Assembly: GCF_000378385.1 (NCBI RefSeq)
Contig: NZ_KB899661.1
Location: 446,635 to 510,634, forward strand
Direction: 5' to 3'
Source: Paenibacillus daejeonensis DSM 15491
GTDB taxonomy: Bacteria > Bacillota > Bacilli > Paenibacillales > Paenibacillaceae
DNA length: 64,000 bases
Part shown: piece by piece, positions 17,522 through 26,842 of the stretch
Layout: every line of letters begins with the position of its first letter
Position numbering within the stretch: position 1 is the first letter of the stretch
Made by a program: the position numbers and the translations under genes
The notes under the pieces: generated by a model
What the model saw: only the letters and a program-made list of their open reading frames with translations
Told to the model about the DNA's origin: nothing
Database searches by the model: none

Positions 17522-20500
17522 CTATTTCACAATAACTTCCCCGCCGGTCGGCCGCAGTTGATAGTAGTGGTCCTGGGACGCTTCTTCAATCTGATGGAAC
17601 GCCCAGTGATCCATTGGCACATCTGGCCAAGTCGACTGGTTCATACCGTATAACGGACCTCTTCCCAGCACCCGGTTAAATACGGTCACCGCTTCAGCGC
17701 GGGTCAATATTTTGTTCGGCTGGAAGCTGCCGTCCGGCATGCCCTCCATCAATCCTGCTTCGAGTACGTTGGCAATGTCTTGTTCTGCCCAATGTCCGGC
17801 TACCACATCACTGAAGGAATGGCTGGCCTCTCCATTGAGATTCTTCAAACGCGCGATGATGATGGCCATTTCTGCTCTCGTAATGTCCCTGTCCGGCTGG
17901 AAGCTGCCATCCGGCATGCCTTCCATTAATCCGATACTCGAGACATAACTGATTGCTTCGCTGGCCCAATGGCTGGATGACACGTCGGGATACATTTCTG
18001 TGTCCCCGCCTTCAAGTTCCAGCACACGGTGCAAAATCACGGCGATTTGCGCTCTTGTCAAAGCATGAAGGGGCTTGAACGTTCCGTCGGGATAGCCGAT
18101 GATATACGCCGAGTGCATGCCATCTGCATGACTATCCAGATTCAGAATGGTGAAGGTGCTGAACTTCTCGATACCAAACGTCAGACCCCGCTTACCTTCC
18201 GCATAGCCTCCGATCTCTGGCGTCACCACTTTCCGTTCCCCATCGCTGTGTTCGATAAAGATCGCTAGATCGGATAAAAATCTTTCCCGATTCGCTGTCC
18301 CTGTCGGCACGTTGCTGTCGTTCATCGGCAGCGTAAGGTAGACTTTACGGCTTGGCATGTTGGTCTCAATCGTAAACGGACGATCAACCACATAGACATT
18401 GCCGTCATTTAACAGTTCACGAACAAGCTCCTCTGTCTTCGCCCGTTGTTCCACCAGTTTTCGTTCACTTTCCTGCTTGATCGGAATCAGATGGAAGTAA
18501 AGGTTGTTGTCCAGGCCGGTCAGTGAGGCATTCGGAATGGTAATCAAACCATTGTCCGTGTAAATCTCCAGGTCCAGTCCCGATTGCTGAACAACTGCCA
18601 ACGCTGCCGCCGTCAGATCGACCCTCACTTCCTTTACTTCGTCCTTTTCATCCGGGATGACGATGCGCACGGTAGTCGCTCCTGCCTCCAACGTCTTCCG
18701 TACAGACTCCTCTGCAATGGTCGCGCCAAAGGACACTTGATCACTCTTGGTACCGTCAGAGTTGGTTGTCCGCAAAATCTCCGTTTGCGCAACCACCCCT
18801 TTCCCTCTTGCTTCCACGTCTACAGTGATTCGCTCCACTGTGGACGGAGGACTTGGGATGACTGGGATAATGACCGGAGTTTCTGGCGCAGCTTCCCGGG
18901 TCACTTGAATCTTGTAAGTTCTGGTGATCTCGTCCTGCCCTGTGACCAGGATCGTAATCTCATTCAAGCCTACATTCAAGGCGATTGGGCTGCTGGCCAC
19001 TCCGTTCTCTACATTTTGACCGTGAATTGTAATCTGTGCATCCGGGTCGGCCGGTGTGACAGTAAACGAAATCTGGCTCGTACTGTGACCCACAGTGATG
19101 GTATACACACCGTCATTCGCTGTCGGGCTCAGTGCCCCAATCGATGGTATGATGGTGACCTGTTTGGACTTAACCAGACCTTTTCTGGCGTTCTCCAACA
19201 CGTCGAGCGCCGCGTCTACTTCTTCTTGCAAGGCGTCTGGGTCAGCCAACACGTTTTCTGCATCTGACAGTGCCTTTTGGAGGGCTTGCCAGCTCTCTCC
19301 CGTGTATTGCTCTTCCACTAAGATTTCCTCAGCCAGGGCTTCGTTAATCTCGGTCACTTTGTTCTGCAATGCAGTTTTATCCACAGGGACAGCAACCACA
19401 TAAGTCACTTCTTCGGACGGGTCCGAATCTGTGTATGCCGGGTTGCTCGACTTCGCAGTCACAGTCACGCTATACGTGCCTGGCGCCAGTGGTGGCTCCA
19501 AACCCGAAAGGTCCAGCTCCGTTCCTTCGCTCACAACGATGACGAGCGGTTCTTCACCTTCAACTTCGATCGTCACTTCATACGTATCCGCATGAGTAAC
19601 TTCTTCCCAAGTCAGCGCACCGTTCTCGCCTAGCTGCGCTACTGGTGCTGGCAAAGCTACTGAGACCACGTAGGTCACTTCCTCGGATGGCTCCGAATCC
19701 GTATAAGCCGGGTTGCTCGACTTCGCAACGACATTCACGCTGTAAGTGCCCGGTGTCAGTGGCGGTTCCAAACCCGAAAGGTCCAGCTCCGTTCCTTCGT
19801 TTACCACAACAACCAGCGGCTCCTGGCCTTCGATTTCAATCGTTACTTCGTACGTGTCCGCATGGGTGATTTCTTCCCAACTCAGCACGCCCTCTTCACT
19901 GAGCTGCGCTACTGGTGTTGGTAGGACAGTGATGCGCTGTAACTCATTTCGTGCGGTCTCCAGCGCTTCCAGCGCCTGATCGACTTCTTCCTGTGTAGCT
20001 TCACTGTTGTCCAGCACTTGCTGCGCGTTGCTTAACGCCTGCTCAAGCTCTTGCCAGCTATCAGGCGTGTAATCCGTCTCTTCAAGATCGTTGTTGATCT
20101 CATCGACTTCCGATTGCAACGCCGTTTTGTTCACAACGGTCAGCGTTTTTGTTTTGGTGGCAGTTTTGCCATCCTTGGTAGCTTTGGCTTCTATCGTATA
20201 CGAGCCCTCTGCCAAGTCGACAGGAGGCGTGAAGCTCCAGCTCCCATCCTCCTCTGCCTCTACCGTACCTCCGGCACCATTTACTACATGGCCCTCGGCA
20301 TCTCTGATTACGATTGAGATAGTTGCTTCTGGAACGGATGTCCCTTCTATCGCAGGCCTGCTGACGTTCACAATCTGACTGCTAGGCTCTATGATCTGCA
20401 AGGCGGAGGCAAATTCATCGGCTGCCACCTGCTCAAATGGGGCCGCAGGAACACCGTTTGTCCCCTTCAATGTACCTGTCCCATCATAAATGACCTTCAC

Positions 20501-23173
20501 TTCGTTATCGGTCACCACAGTTCCCACTGGCTGCTTCAGAATCAATTGGTCCTTATTAGCAGGATCAACCTCAAAATTAACTGTACTGATGTCGACTTCT
20601 GTATCGTTAATCGTGATGGTAAAGCCATTCAGATTGGACAAGCCAATCTCTTGGTCCAATGTCAGCACGATACGAGGGCCGCCCGTCTCGGGTTGCTCCA
20701 GTACAGCCGTCTCAAGCGTCGGCACCAACGCCGCAAGCGTGAAGTACGACACGTTGCCAAAATCCTTGGTATCGATCGTAACCTGACCGTCCTCAATCAA
20801 ATAGAACGAATCGGTGGCATCAAACTGGTCGTCCGAGCTGAATACAACATACAGCGGCCCATCCACTGCTCCTTCTACGGGATCGATTTGCAACGTGATC
20901 TTTGTATCCGATTCCGTTAGCTGGTTAATGTCCTGCCAGTTTGTCTTCTTCACTTTGTAGACGCGTTCCGTGCGTTTCAGTTGCTCATCTGCTCTATCGA
21001 TCGAATCGACAAAGCTTGTGCTCATCCCGTTATCGCCAAATACGATAAAGGATCTGTCATTGCTGATTGCGCTCAGATTGGCTTCATTAGACGCTGCCAC
21101 TGAATGCCCCAATGCAATCGTGACGTGGGCTCCTACTTCCTGAGACCTCGATTGTTTTTGGTATAGGCCGCTTAAATCATCACGCCCGACGCCTGCAATG
21201 CGATTACTATGGTCGCTGCTGTCACCTTGTGTCCACATGGCGACGCTGCTGCTGTCTATGTAATCGGTGGGCAGAGTCAGGCCATATTTCAAGGCAAGGT
21301 AGCTGTTGACTCTAAGACGATCATGTTCATTCAATTTTCTGTCGAACACGATGACTTCCGATACCGATCCATTAAATCGGCTATTGTGTCCTGCGCCAAT
21401 GTACGCCCTGCCTGCAGCATATCCGAAATGGACGGTGTTCTGATTGTTAGCCTCTTCTAGTAATGTCTTGCCGTCCAAAGAAAAGGACCATCCCTCGCTC
21501 TGAGAACTCCAGATATTCATCACGCGGGATTTCTTCAGTTCAACACCCTGAACATCAACTGTTTTGTTTATGTTTGAGCCAAAATACGTACGAATCTTTC
21601 CACCTTGATCCAGTCCGTAAACCGAAGTCGCGGGCCCCGTACCACCGAGATCCCAAGGAAAACCTCCGTAACTGTCACTAGCCTGAACAGAAAAGACCTC
21701 ACGCTCGGTATCCGCGGTCGAGCCTATTGTTGGCTTGATGAAGTAAGCAGATGCGGCAGTAATTGTAATCCCCGGGTTATAATTCACCGCGGCAGCCGTG
21801 TATGGAATGCTAGCATTGGTGCTATGACGTGCCCACTGCTCATTAACAGCCAAATCATTCAAAAGCGTGACATTACCATTTACAATCTCCGCACTTCTCC
21901 CCACATCAACCCAGGAAAGTAATCCGTCCAACACTCCGCCTGGGGATGCAGGTGGAGTCACAATGGCTGTCAGATGATCTCGTGCGGCTTCCACCTGGGA
22001 AAGAGCTTGATCGATTTCAACCTGAGTAACATTGTCACTGTCCAATACGGCTTGTGCTGCATCCAGCGCATCTTGCAACGTTTGCCAGCTCTCTTCCGTG
22101 TACGTCGATGGGACCAGAGCTTCATCATGGATCTCATTCACTTTTGCTTGCAGCTGTGTTTTGTCCACGGCTACGACTTCGCGCCATACCAAATTTGAGG
22201 TTCCTTCAGCATACCCTGCAACCAGGGTACCGGTATCGGGAAACAGATTGTCCAATCCGGTTACAGGTATTAAATCTGGATTTGCGATTCCAAACTGGCT
22301 TCCTGCAGTCATCCGACTCTGCGCCGTAATCCCCGCTTGTCCCGTAAAATCTCCGCTCAGCCTAAGAAGGTTTGAGCCGGTCAAAAAAACATTTCGTGGC
22401 GAAGCTCCTGACGTATTATCCGTAATGACGGGATCACCGGAAAGGTGGAAATAGCCCTGTGCGACATGTACGCCGCCCCCACTATTTCCAGTAATCGTCC
22501 CGCCAGTCATCCTAAAGGTTGCATTAGCTCCACCGATATAGACTGCACCTGTACTGGCATGCCTATTGCCGACGATTTCCCCACCCGTCATTTCCAAGAC
22601 TGGATTAGCGCCCATTAAAAAGATTGCACTTCCCTCGTAGGCGGAAAAATTGTTACGCAAAATCGTCCCTTCTTCAATGGTCAAAGCTGCATTTGTATTG
22701 ACATTAATGATTCGCCCATTGGATGGACCTTGCCCAAAACTGCCGTCAATAATAATATCCTTCAAAGTAAGACGACCACTGGTTAAGTCAAAAAGCGTCC
22801 CGCCTGAACTAGTGCCTATCTCGCCACGTTGAATCACAGCGGGATTCTCAACTGCAGGAGCCGTTGAGATCGTAACCACCTTGTCCAATTCAAACCTGAC
22901 AAACTGTCCGCCGACACGCAGCAATGTAATATTGTCCAGGACATAAATCGTTCCCTCGTCATTAACCTCTTGATAAGCTTTTTGCAATGAAGCATAAGGA
23001 TTCTCTCGGGTTCCCTCGCCTGCGTCGTCATCACCATTGCTGGCTACATAAACATCTGAGGAAGCCGCGTGACTGACCAGTGTGCCTAAGTTCACTCCCG
23101 TTCCTGTGAAAATAAGAAGAAAAGCCAGGAAAACGATTCCTACTCTCTTCAATTGACTTGTGTAGCTTTGCAT
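17522..23173 (-). CDS. Giant SLH-anchored surface protein with beta-helix, FIVAR and Ig-like modules
   Basis: 1883 residues. Order: signal peptide (cleaved near SHAASS), a beta-helix region starting GTRENPYASLQKAYQEV (about 55-330), FIVAR-like module (KTQLQAKVNEI...), a concanavalin/LamG-like domain (about 410-840, SWVDVGRSAEI to IDP), Ig-like module (SRPAIEGTSVPEATISI), second FIVAR, two near-identical fibronectin-like modules (LSWEEITHADTYEVTIEIEG, LTWEEVTHADTYEVTIEVEG), third FIVAR, a cadherin-like module, and three SLH domains (GYPDGTFKP..., MPDGSFQPDRDITRAEMA, MPDGSFQPNKILTRAEA). It likely forms a long surface adhesin or glycan-binding stalk. AAAGGA precedes the ATG. No enzyme site was identified. 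Confidence 0.88.
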   Translation of the reverse strand: MQSYTSQLKRVGIVFLAFLLIFTGTGVNLGTLVSHAASSDVYVASNGDDDAGEGTRENPYASLQKAYQEVNDEGTIYVLDNITLLRVGGQFVRFELDKVVTISTAPAVENPAVIQRGEIGTSSGGTLFDLTSGRLTLKDIIIDGSFGQGPSNGRIINVNTNAALTIEEGTILRNNFSAYEGSAIFLMGANPVLEMTGGEIVGNRHASTGAVYIGGANATFRMTGGTITGNSGGGVHVAQGYFHLSGDPVITDNTSGASPRNVFLTGSNLLRLSGDFTGQAGITAQSRMTAGSQFGIANPDLIPVTGLDNLFPDTGTLVAGYAEGTSNLVWREVVAVDKTQLQAKVNEIHDEALVPSTYTEESWQTLQDALDAAQAVLDSDNVTQVEIDQALSQVEAARDHLTAIVTPPASPGGVLDGLLSWVDVGRSAEIVNGNVTLLNDLAVNEQWARHSTNASIPYTAAAVNYNPGITITAASAYFIKPTIGSTADTEREVFSVQASDSYGGFPWDLGGTGPATSVYGLDQGGKIRTYFGSNINKTVDVQGVELKKSRVMNIWSSQSEGWSFSLDGKTLLEEANNQNTVHFGYAAGRAYIGAGHNSRFNGSVSEVIVFDRKLNEHDRLRVNSYLALKYGLTLPTDYIDSSSVAMWTQGDSSDHSNRIAGVGRDDLSGLYQKQSRSQEVGAHVTIALGHSVAASNEANLSAISNDRSFIVFGDNGMSTSFVDSIDRADEQLKRTERVYKVKKTNWQDINQLTESDTKITLQIDPVEGAVDGPLYVVFSSDDQFDATDSFYLIEDGQVTIDTKDFGNVSYFTLAALVPTLETAVLEQPETGGPRIVLTLDQEIGLSNLNGFTITINDTEVDISTVNFEVDPANKDQLILKQPVGTVVTDNEVKVIYDGTGTLKGTNGVPAAPFEQVAADEFASALQIIEPSSQIVNVSRPAIEGTSVPEATISIVIRDAEGHVVNGAGGTVEAEEDGSWSFTPPVDLAEGSYTIEAKATKDGKTATKTKTLTVVNKTALQSEVDEINNDLEETDYTPDSWQELEQALSNAQQVLDNSEATQEEVDQALEALETARNELQRITVLPTPVAQLSEEGVLSWEEITHADTYEVTIEIEGQEPLVVVVNEGTELDLSGLEPPLTPGTYSVNVVAKSSNPAYTDSEPSEEVTYVVSVALPAPVAQLGENGALTWEEVTHADTYEVTIEVEGEEPLVIVVSEGTELDLSGLEPPLAPGTYSVTVTAKSSNPAYTDSDPSEEVTYVVAVPVDKTALQNKVTEINEALAEEILVEEQYTGESWQALQKALSDAENVLADPDALQEEVDAALDVLENARKGLVKSKQVTIIPSIGALSPTANDGVYTITVGHSTSQISFTVTPADPDAQITIHGQNVENGVASSPIALNVGLNEITILVTGQDEITRTYKIQVTREAAPETPVIIPVIPSPPSTVERITVDVEARGKGVVAQTEILRTTNSDGTKSDQVSFGATIAEESVRKTLEAGATTVRIVIPDEKDEVKEVRVDLTAAALAVVQQSGLDLEIYTDNGLITIPNASLTGLDNNLYFHLIPIKQESERKLVEQRAKTEELVRELLNDGNVYVVDRPFTIETNMPSRKVYLTLPMNDSNVPTGTANRERFLSDLAIFIEHSDGERKVVTPEIGGYAEGKRGLTFGIEKFSTFTILNLDSHADGMHSAYIIGYPDGTFKPLHALTRAQIAVILHRVLELEGGDTEMYPDVSSSHWASEAISYVSSIGLMEGMPDGSFQPDRDITRAEMAIIIARLKNLNGEASHSFSDVVAGHWAEQDIANVLEAGLMEGMPDGSFQPNKILTRAEAVTVFNRVLGRGPLYGMNQSTWPDVPMDHWAFHQIEEASQDHYYQLRPTGGEVIVK

Positions 23174-23341
23174 TTCAGATCATTCCTTTTTACGATTGAT
23201 TTGGTGTTTCTACAGTTGCTTCGATCCCCCTTGGATAGGCTATCTACAGATTATGGAAAATTATAATTATGTATATCATGGGCTACTCTACAAGAACTGA
23301 AAAACACAGCTGTTTCTCCTTAAGCATGCGGTGCACACAGC

Positions 23342-23375
23342 AAAAAGCACTGCCGAATGGTTGGCAGTGCTTTTT
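23342..23375. terminator. Bidirectional terminator
   Basis: Perfect 13-bp stem AAAAAGCACTGCC (23342-23354) / GGCAGTGCTTTTT (23363-23375) with an 8-base loop. It ends the leftward small gene at 23425 and could also stop transcripts coming from the left. Confidence 0.92.
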
Positions 23376-23424
23376 CATGATTGGGCTGACATAAGAGTCG
23401 CAGTCGCCCTGACCGATTGGCCGT

Positions 23425-23715
23425 CTATTTCTCTTTCTCGAACTCCTTGTTCGCTGTTTCCAGCATGGTTTTCCAATCCGGAAAATCCGTTTCTCGGTCA
23501 ATATGCCGATCGAACAGCTCACCGGATATTTTGTCGATGTCTTGCAGCGTATCAGCCTGAAAGTTGCCTTTTTCCTGAAACTCCTGGAAGCTGTTGAACT
23601 TGGAGTACTTTTTCATGAAGGCTGAATGAAAAAGCTTCTCCAAAGAAGGCTGATTGGGATCGTCTTCGATTGTTTTCTGTCCTTGCAGATCCTTTAGCAG
23701 ATCGTCAAATGACAT
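23425..23715 (-). CDS. Conserved-looking small acidic protein of unknown function
   Basis: 96 residues from ATG 23715 (MSFDDLLKDLQGQKTIEDDP...), soluble, charged, with no membrane segment or known motif; the middle reads PSLEKLFHSAFMKKYSKFNSF. The start is not settled: AGGAG lies about 23 bases from this ATG but only 7 bases from an in-frame CTG at 23733; the frame stays open to 23787. A perfect terminator follows, and it is divergent from the GlsB-like gene. I do not recognise the family. Confidence 0.65.
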   Translation of the reverse strand: MSFDDLLKDLQGQKTIEDDPNQPSLEKLFHSAFMKKYSKFNSFQEFQEKGNFQADTLQDIDKISGELFDRHIDRETDFPDWKTMLETANKEFEKEK

Positions 23716-23900
23716 CGGTTGTTTTTTTCGCAGAATACCACTCCTCAATTGTTGTTGGTAAATTTCATCATAGCATAACTTCTCCAAATGACGAAACGAA
23801 GCATTGCGTCTGAGACAAATAATCTTTTTTTGTAAACCAAGTTCAATTCCTGCTTATCCCAACATACCTTGAAAGAGACCCACCGAAAGGGGACAACTCA

Positions 23901-24158
23901 ATGTATCTGATCTGGGTAATCATTGTTGGCGGTGTGATTGGCTGGTTAAGTGGAAATTTGATTGGCCGGGATGTTCCGGGAGGCGTGCTGGGCAATATTA
24001 TTGTTGGCTTTATTGGTTCGTGGCTGGGTACGGAGCTGCTGGGGCCCAGGGGGCCGGTCATCGGGGGCTTTCATATTATCCCGGCAATCGTAGGCTCTAT
24101 CATTGCCTTGCTGATCTTCTTCGCCTTGGCTCGCGGCGGAGCATTCCGGAGACGTTAG
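23901..24158 (+). CDS. GlsB/YeaQ/YmgE-family stress-associated membrane protein
   Basis: 85 residues with three membrane segments rich in Gly zippers (IVGGVIGWLSGNLIG, GVLGNIIVGFIGSWLG, IPAIVGSIIALLIFFALA), the pattern of the transglycosylase-associated (GlsB/YeaQ/YmgE) family. Despite the family name there is no catalytic domain; members are small membrane proteins often induced by stress. AAAGGGG precedes the ATG by 8 bases. It is monocistronic with a terminator 25 bases after the stop. Confidence 0.92.
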   Translation: MYLIWVIIVGGVIGWLSGNLIGRDVPGGVLGNIIVGFIGSWLGTELLGPRGPVIGGFHIIPAIVGSIIALLIFFALARGGAFRRR

Positions 24159-24183
24159 CATTCACGGCTCTAGTTCCAAGCCC

Positions 24184-24228
24184 AAAAAGACCCTCCTGTA
24201 CGAAACGCGCAGGAAGGTCTCTTTTTTA
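24184..24228. terminator. Bidirectional terminator between glsB-like and GH43-like genes
   Basis: AAAAAGACC-CTCCTG pairs with CAGGAAGGTCT, followed by TCTTTTTT; the A-run on the left serves the leftward glycosidase operon. Confidence 0.85.
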
Positions 24229-24231
24229 CGG

Positions 24232-25158
24232 TCATGCTAGGTAGTCAGTAATCATGAGATAAGGCAAGCCCTCTCGCCAGCCAATTTCCTGCATGGACAA
24301 GTACCAGCTCTTGCCCAAGTCATTATTGCCTTGGTAGAAAAGATACGTCCGGTCGTCTTCGTCCCGAAACAGGAACGGATGGCCGGATTCGCTGGCGTTC
24401 CAGCTGCCAGGCTCCCCATTCCGCAGGAAGGGTTCTTGGAAAAGCCGCGTCCACGAGATTCCATCCTCGCTCACGGCACAGCCGATCTGCTGAGGCCGGT
24501 TGTTGTAGGCGCCCGCATAGAACATATACAATCTTCCCTCCCGCTCTACGAGCGCCGCGGCTTCGATACACTGCTCTTCCCAAGGCAGCTCTGGCTTCAG
24601 GATGGAATCCTCACACCTCTGCGTCCAAGCTTCCTGACCGAAGTCGGACGCCAGCGGCGCGGTAGCTACACCCTGCATCTGGACCTCGCCCTGCGGGTCA
24701 CGTGTGGCGAAATACATCCACAGCTGATCATCATACGCAATCACATCGGCATCGATGGCGCGTCCGTTGTTCCACCCGCCTGTCGGCCGGAAGACGGGAT
24801 TGGATGCGTTTTTGCGAAATGACAGTGCATCCTCCGATACCGCATGGCAGATCGCGTCCTTCGGTCCGTTGCCGTAGGTCTGGTAGAACAGGTGGACACG
24901 GCCATCCAACAATATGACGCCGGGCGCGCATATTCCGTTGCGCTCACAATCTTGCTCCTGCGGCACCTCTCCCACCTTGTGCCACGTCGTGAGATCGTCG
25001 CTGACCGCGATTCCGATGCCCCAGCCGGTTGCCGCCTGTTCGGGCTGGAGATGAGGGGGTACCGAGTAATACATATAGTACCTACCCTGGTGCTTCACTA
25101 CCGCCGGGTCCTTGGCCATCGGCCGTCCACGGTCGGTATCCGTATACATCATGTTCAT
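24232..25158 (-). CDS. GH43-like glycoside hydrolase, five-bladed propeller
   Basis: 308 residues without signal peptide. The repeated blades characteristic of GH43/GH32-type propellers are visible: DPAVVKHQGRYYMYYS (catalytic-type Asp in KDPAV), DGRVHLFYQTYG, RAIDADVIAYDDQLWMYFATRD, EAAALVEREGRLYMFYAGAY and ESGHPFLFRDEDDRTYLFYQG. The Asp in the first blade, Asp in IDADV and Glu in CIEAA are candidate active-site acids. The start at 25158 has GAGGAGG 8 bases upstream; the longer open frame overlaps the transporter lipoprotein gene and is rejected. It is the last gene of the carbohydrate cluster, 14 bp after the binding protein, so it probably cuts an imported oligosaccharide in the cytoplasm. 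The linkage is not predictable. Confidence 0.85.
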   Translation of the reverse strand: MNMMYTDTDRGRPMAKDPAVVKHQGRYYMYYSVPPHLQPEQAATGWGIGIAVSDDLTTWHKVGEVPQEQDCERNGICAPGVILLDGRVHLFYQTYGNGPKDAICHAVSEDALSFRKNASNPVFRPTGGWNNGRAIDADVIAYDDQLWMYFATRDPQGEVQMQGVATAPLASDFGQEAWTQRCEDSILKPELPWEEQCIEAAALVEREGRLYMFYAGAYNNRPQQIGCAVSEDGISWTRLFQEPFLRNGEPGSWNASESGHPFLFRDEDDRTYLFYQGNNDLGKSWYLSMQEIGWREGLPYLMITDYLA

Positions 25159-25172
25159 TCTTTCGTTCCTCC

Positions 25173-26804
25173 TCACTCCTTCACAAACTTCCACATGTCC
25201 TTCGCCAGGAACGCCGTGTCCTTGTTCTCTTCGTACCACTGCGCATAGAATGTCTCCAACTGCTCGCCGCCGGAACGATTCCACAGATCCTGTGCTTCTG
25301 CGTAGGCCTGCTCAACTGTGAAGGACGTGCCACCGACGATGGCTTTGTTGTAGATATCATCGATCTTGGAGACGTTGGTCTGGACCACGCCCAAGTCGTC
25401 CGGCAGGGTCGGCATATGCTCGCCATGCGTAATCGAGGCATACTCGACGTCGGCACCGAGATTGGCTTCATTATTCTGCTTCACCAGCTCCAGGAACTCT
25501 GCCTCCAACGGCTTCTCTGGGTCAAGCTGGCTCAGGATACCAGCGCATGGCTCCAGCTCGATCTGGGACATCAGGAGCTGGAAATCAAGGTTCCATGAAA
25601 CTTCCTTGCTGAACTGCGCGGCATCCTTCGGTCTCGGACAGCCGTTCTCACCTTTCACCGAATCAGTACCGTCCGCGCCGTAGCGCAGCATCTCGCCAGC
25701 TTCCTTCGACGCCATGAAGTCGATGTATTGCATCGCGGCTTCCGGGTTTTTGGCCTGTCTGTTGATGACCGTCGTCATCTGCACCGGATTGTTCACCCCC
25801 GCGGCAAAACGGCCATACTCCGAGCTTGGCAGCTTGATGGCGATTACCTCGGCGTCAGGGGCATTATGCTTCAATGATTCATAATACTGAGAGACGTTGA
25901 CGGGATCGACTGTACGGCCGACGAAAATGCCGATCTTGCCGCTGTTCCAGTCCTGCTGTGCCTTCTGACCGTTATTGTCGGCAAGGAAATCCTTGTCGAC
26001 CAGACCCGCGTCGTACAACTTTTTCTTAAACTCGCTGGCTTTGTTCTGCTGTTCCCAACCGCGGACCAGCTTGCCGTCCTCCAGCACCCAATCCACGTCT
26101 CGGAACATGGTATTAATTACAGCCCCTGTCTCGCCGCTCAGTGCGATGCCGAAGGTATCCCTCTGACCGTTGCCGTCGGGGTCCTGCTCTGCGAATGCCT
26201 TGGCGACCTCGAACAGCTCATCAACCGTCTCCGGCACCTCCAGGTTTAGCTTATCCAGCCAATCTTTGCGAATGAACAGCGCCTGGAAGCCGACCAGCTG
26301 CTGAACACGGCCGAATTCGTACATGCTGCCGTCCGGCTTTGTGGCCGCTTTTCTGAGCTCCGGATATTTCTCCAGCAGCTGCTTGTAGTGGACGCTATGC
26401 TCTTCGATGAGGTCGTCTATCGCCAGGATCTGCTTCTGCTGATACAGCTGGTTGCGGAAGCTGGTAGCGAAGTCGGTGACGACATCCGGGGCATCGCCCG
26501 AGGCAAACAGCAGATTCAGCTTCTGCACCGATTCGCCGCGCGGGATTGGCACATATTGCGCTTCCACCGTGCCATGCTCGTTAAGCCACTGGGTCCAGCG
26601 GTTGTTGTCGATTGTCCCCATCTCCTGGGGCACATTACCGCGATCATAGATGGATACGGTAATCTTCGGCTTGCTAGTCGAAGCGCTCTCCGATGAGGTC
26701 CCTCCGCTTGGCTCCTGGCCCCCGTTCGAGCAGGCTGCTAGCAGCACCGTGCCTCCCAACAGACAGGCTGCTACCAATTTCGATTTTTCGGTCCACTTGT
26801 TCAT
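25173..26804 (-). CDS. Extracellular solute-binding lipoprotein of a sugar ABC transporter (LplA-like)
   Basis: 543 residues. Signal peptide with lipobox LLAAC, lipid-bearing Cys25, then a Gly/Ser-rich tether. The body is a class-1 solute-binding protein of the long LplA/YtcQ type (WTQWLNEHGTVEAQYVPIPRG; LFASGDAPDVV; PDGSMYEFGRVQ; YIDFMASKEAGEML). Such proteins deliver oligosaccharides to permease pairs without their own ATPase; the shared MsmX-type ATPase is encoded elsewhere. It follows the two permease genes and precedes the GH43-like gene on the same transcript. Ligand unknown. Confidence 0.93.
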   Translation of the reverse strand: MNKWTEKSKLVAACLLGGTVLLAACSNGGQEPSGGTSSESASTSKPKITVSIYDRGNVPQEMGTIDNNRWTQWLNEHGTVEAQYVPIPRGESVQKLNLLFASGDAPDVVTDFATSFRNQLYQQKQILAIDDLIEEHSVHYKQLLEKYPELRKAATKPDGSMYEFGRVQQLVGFQALFIRKDWLDKLNLEVPETVDELFEVAKAFAEQDPDGNGQRDTFGIALSGETGAVINTMFRDVDWVLEDGKLVRGWEQQNKASEFKKKLYDAGLVDKDFLADNNGQKAQQDWNSGKIGIFVGRTVDPVNVSQYYESLKHNAPDAEVIAIKLPSSEYGRFAAGVNNPVQMTTVINRQAKNPEAAMQYIDFMASKEAGEMLRYGADGTDSVKGENGCPRPKDAAQFSKEVSWNLDFQLLMSQIELEPCAGILSQLDPEKPLEAEFLELVKQNNEANLGADVEYASITHGEHMPTLPDDLGVVQTNVSKIDDIYNKAIVGGTSFTVEQAYAEAQDLWNRSGGEQLETFYAQWYEENKDTAFLAKDMWKFVKE

Positions 26805-26842
26805 GCTCCCTAATCCCCTTTATATTAGATATTCGAATTGGA

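Noticed and set aside
24331-25598. Plus-strand frames over the GH43-like and lipoprotein genes
   Set aside because: They are antisense shadows of clear protein families without ribosome sites.
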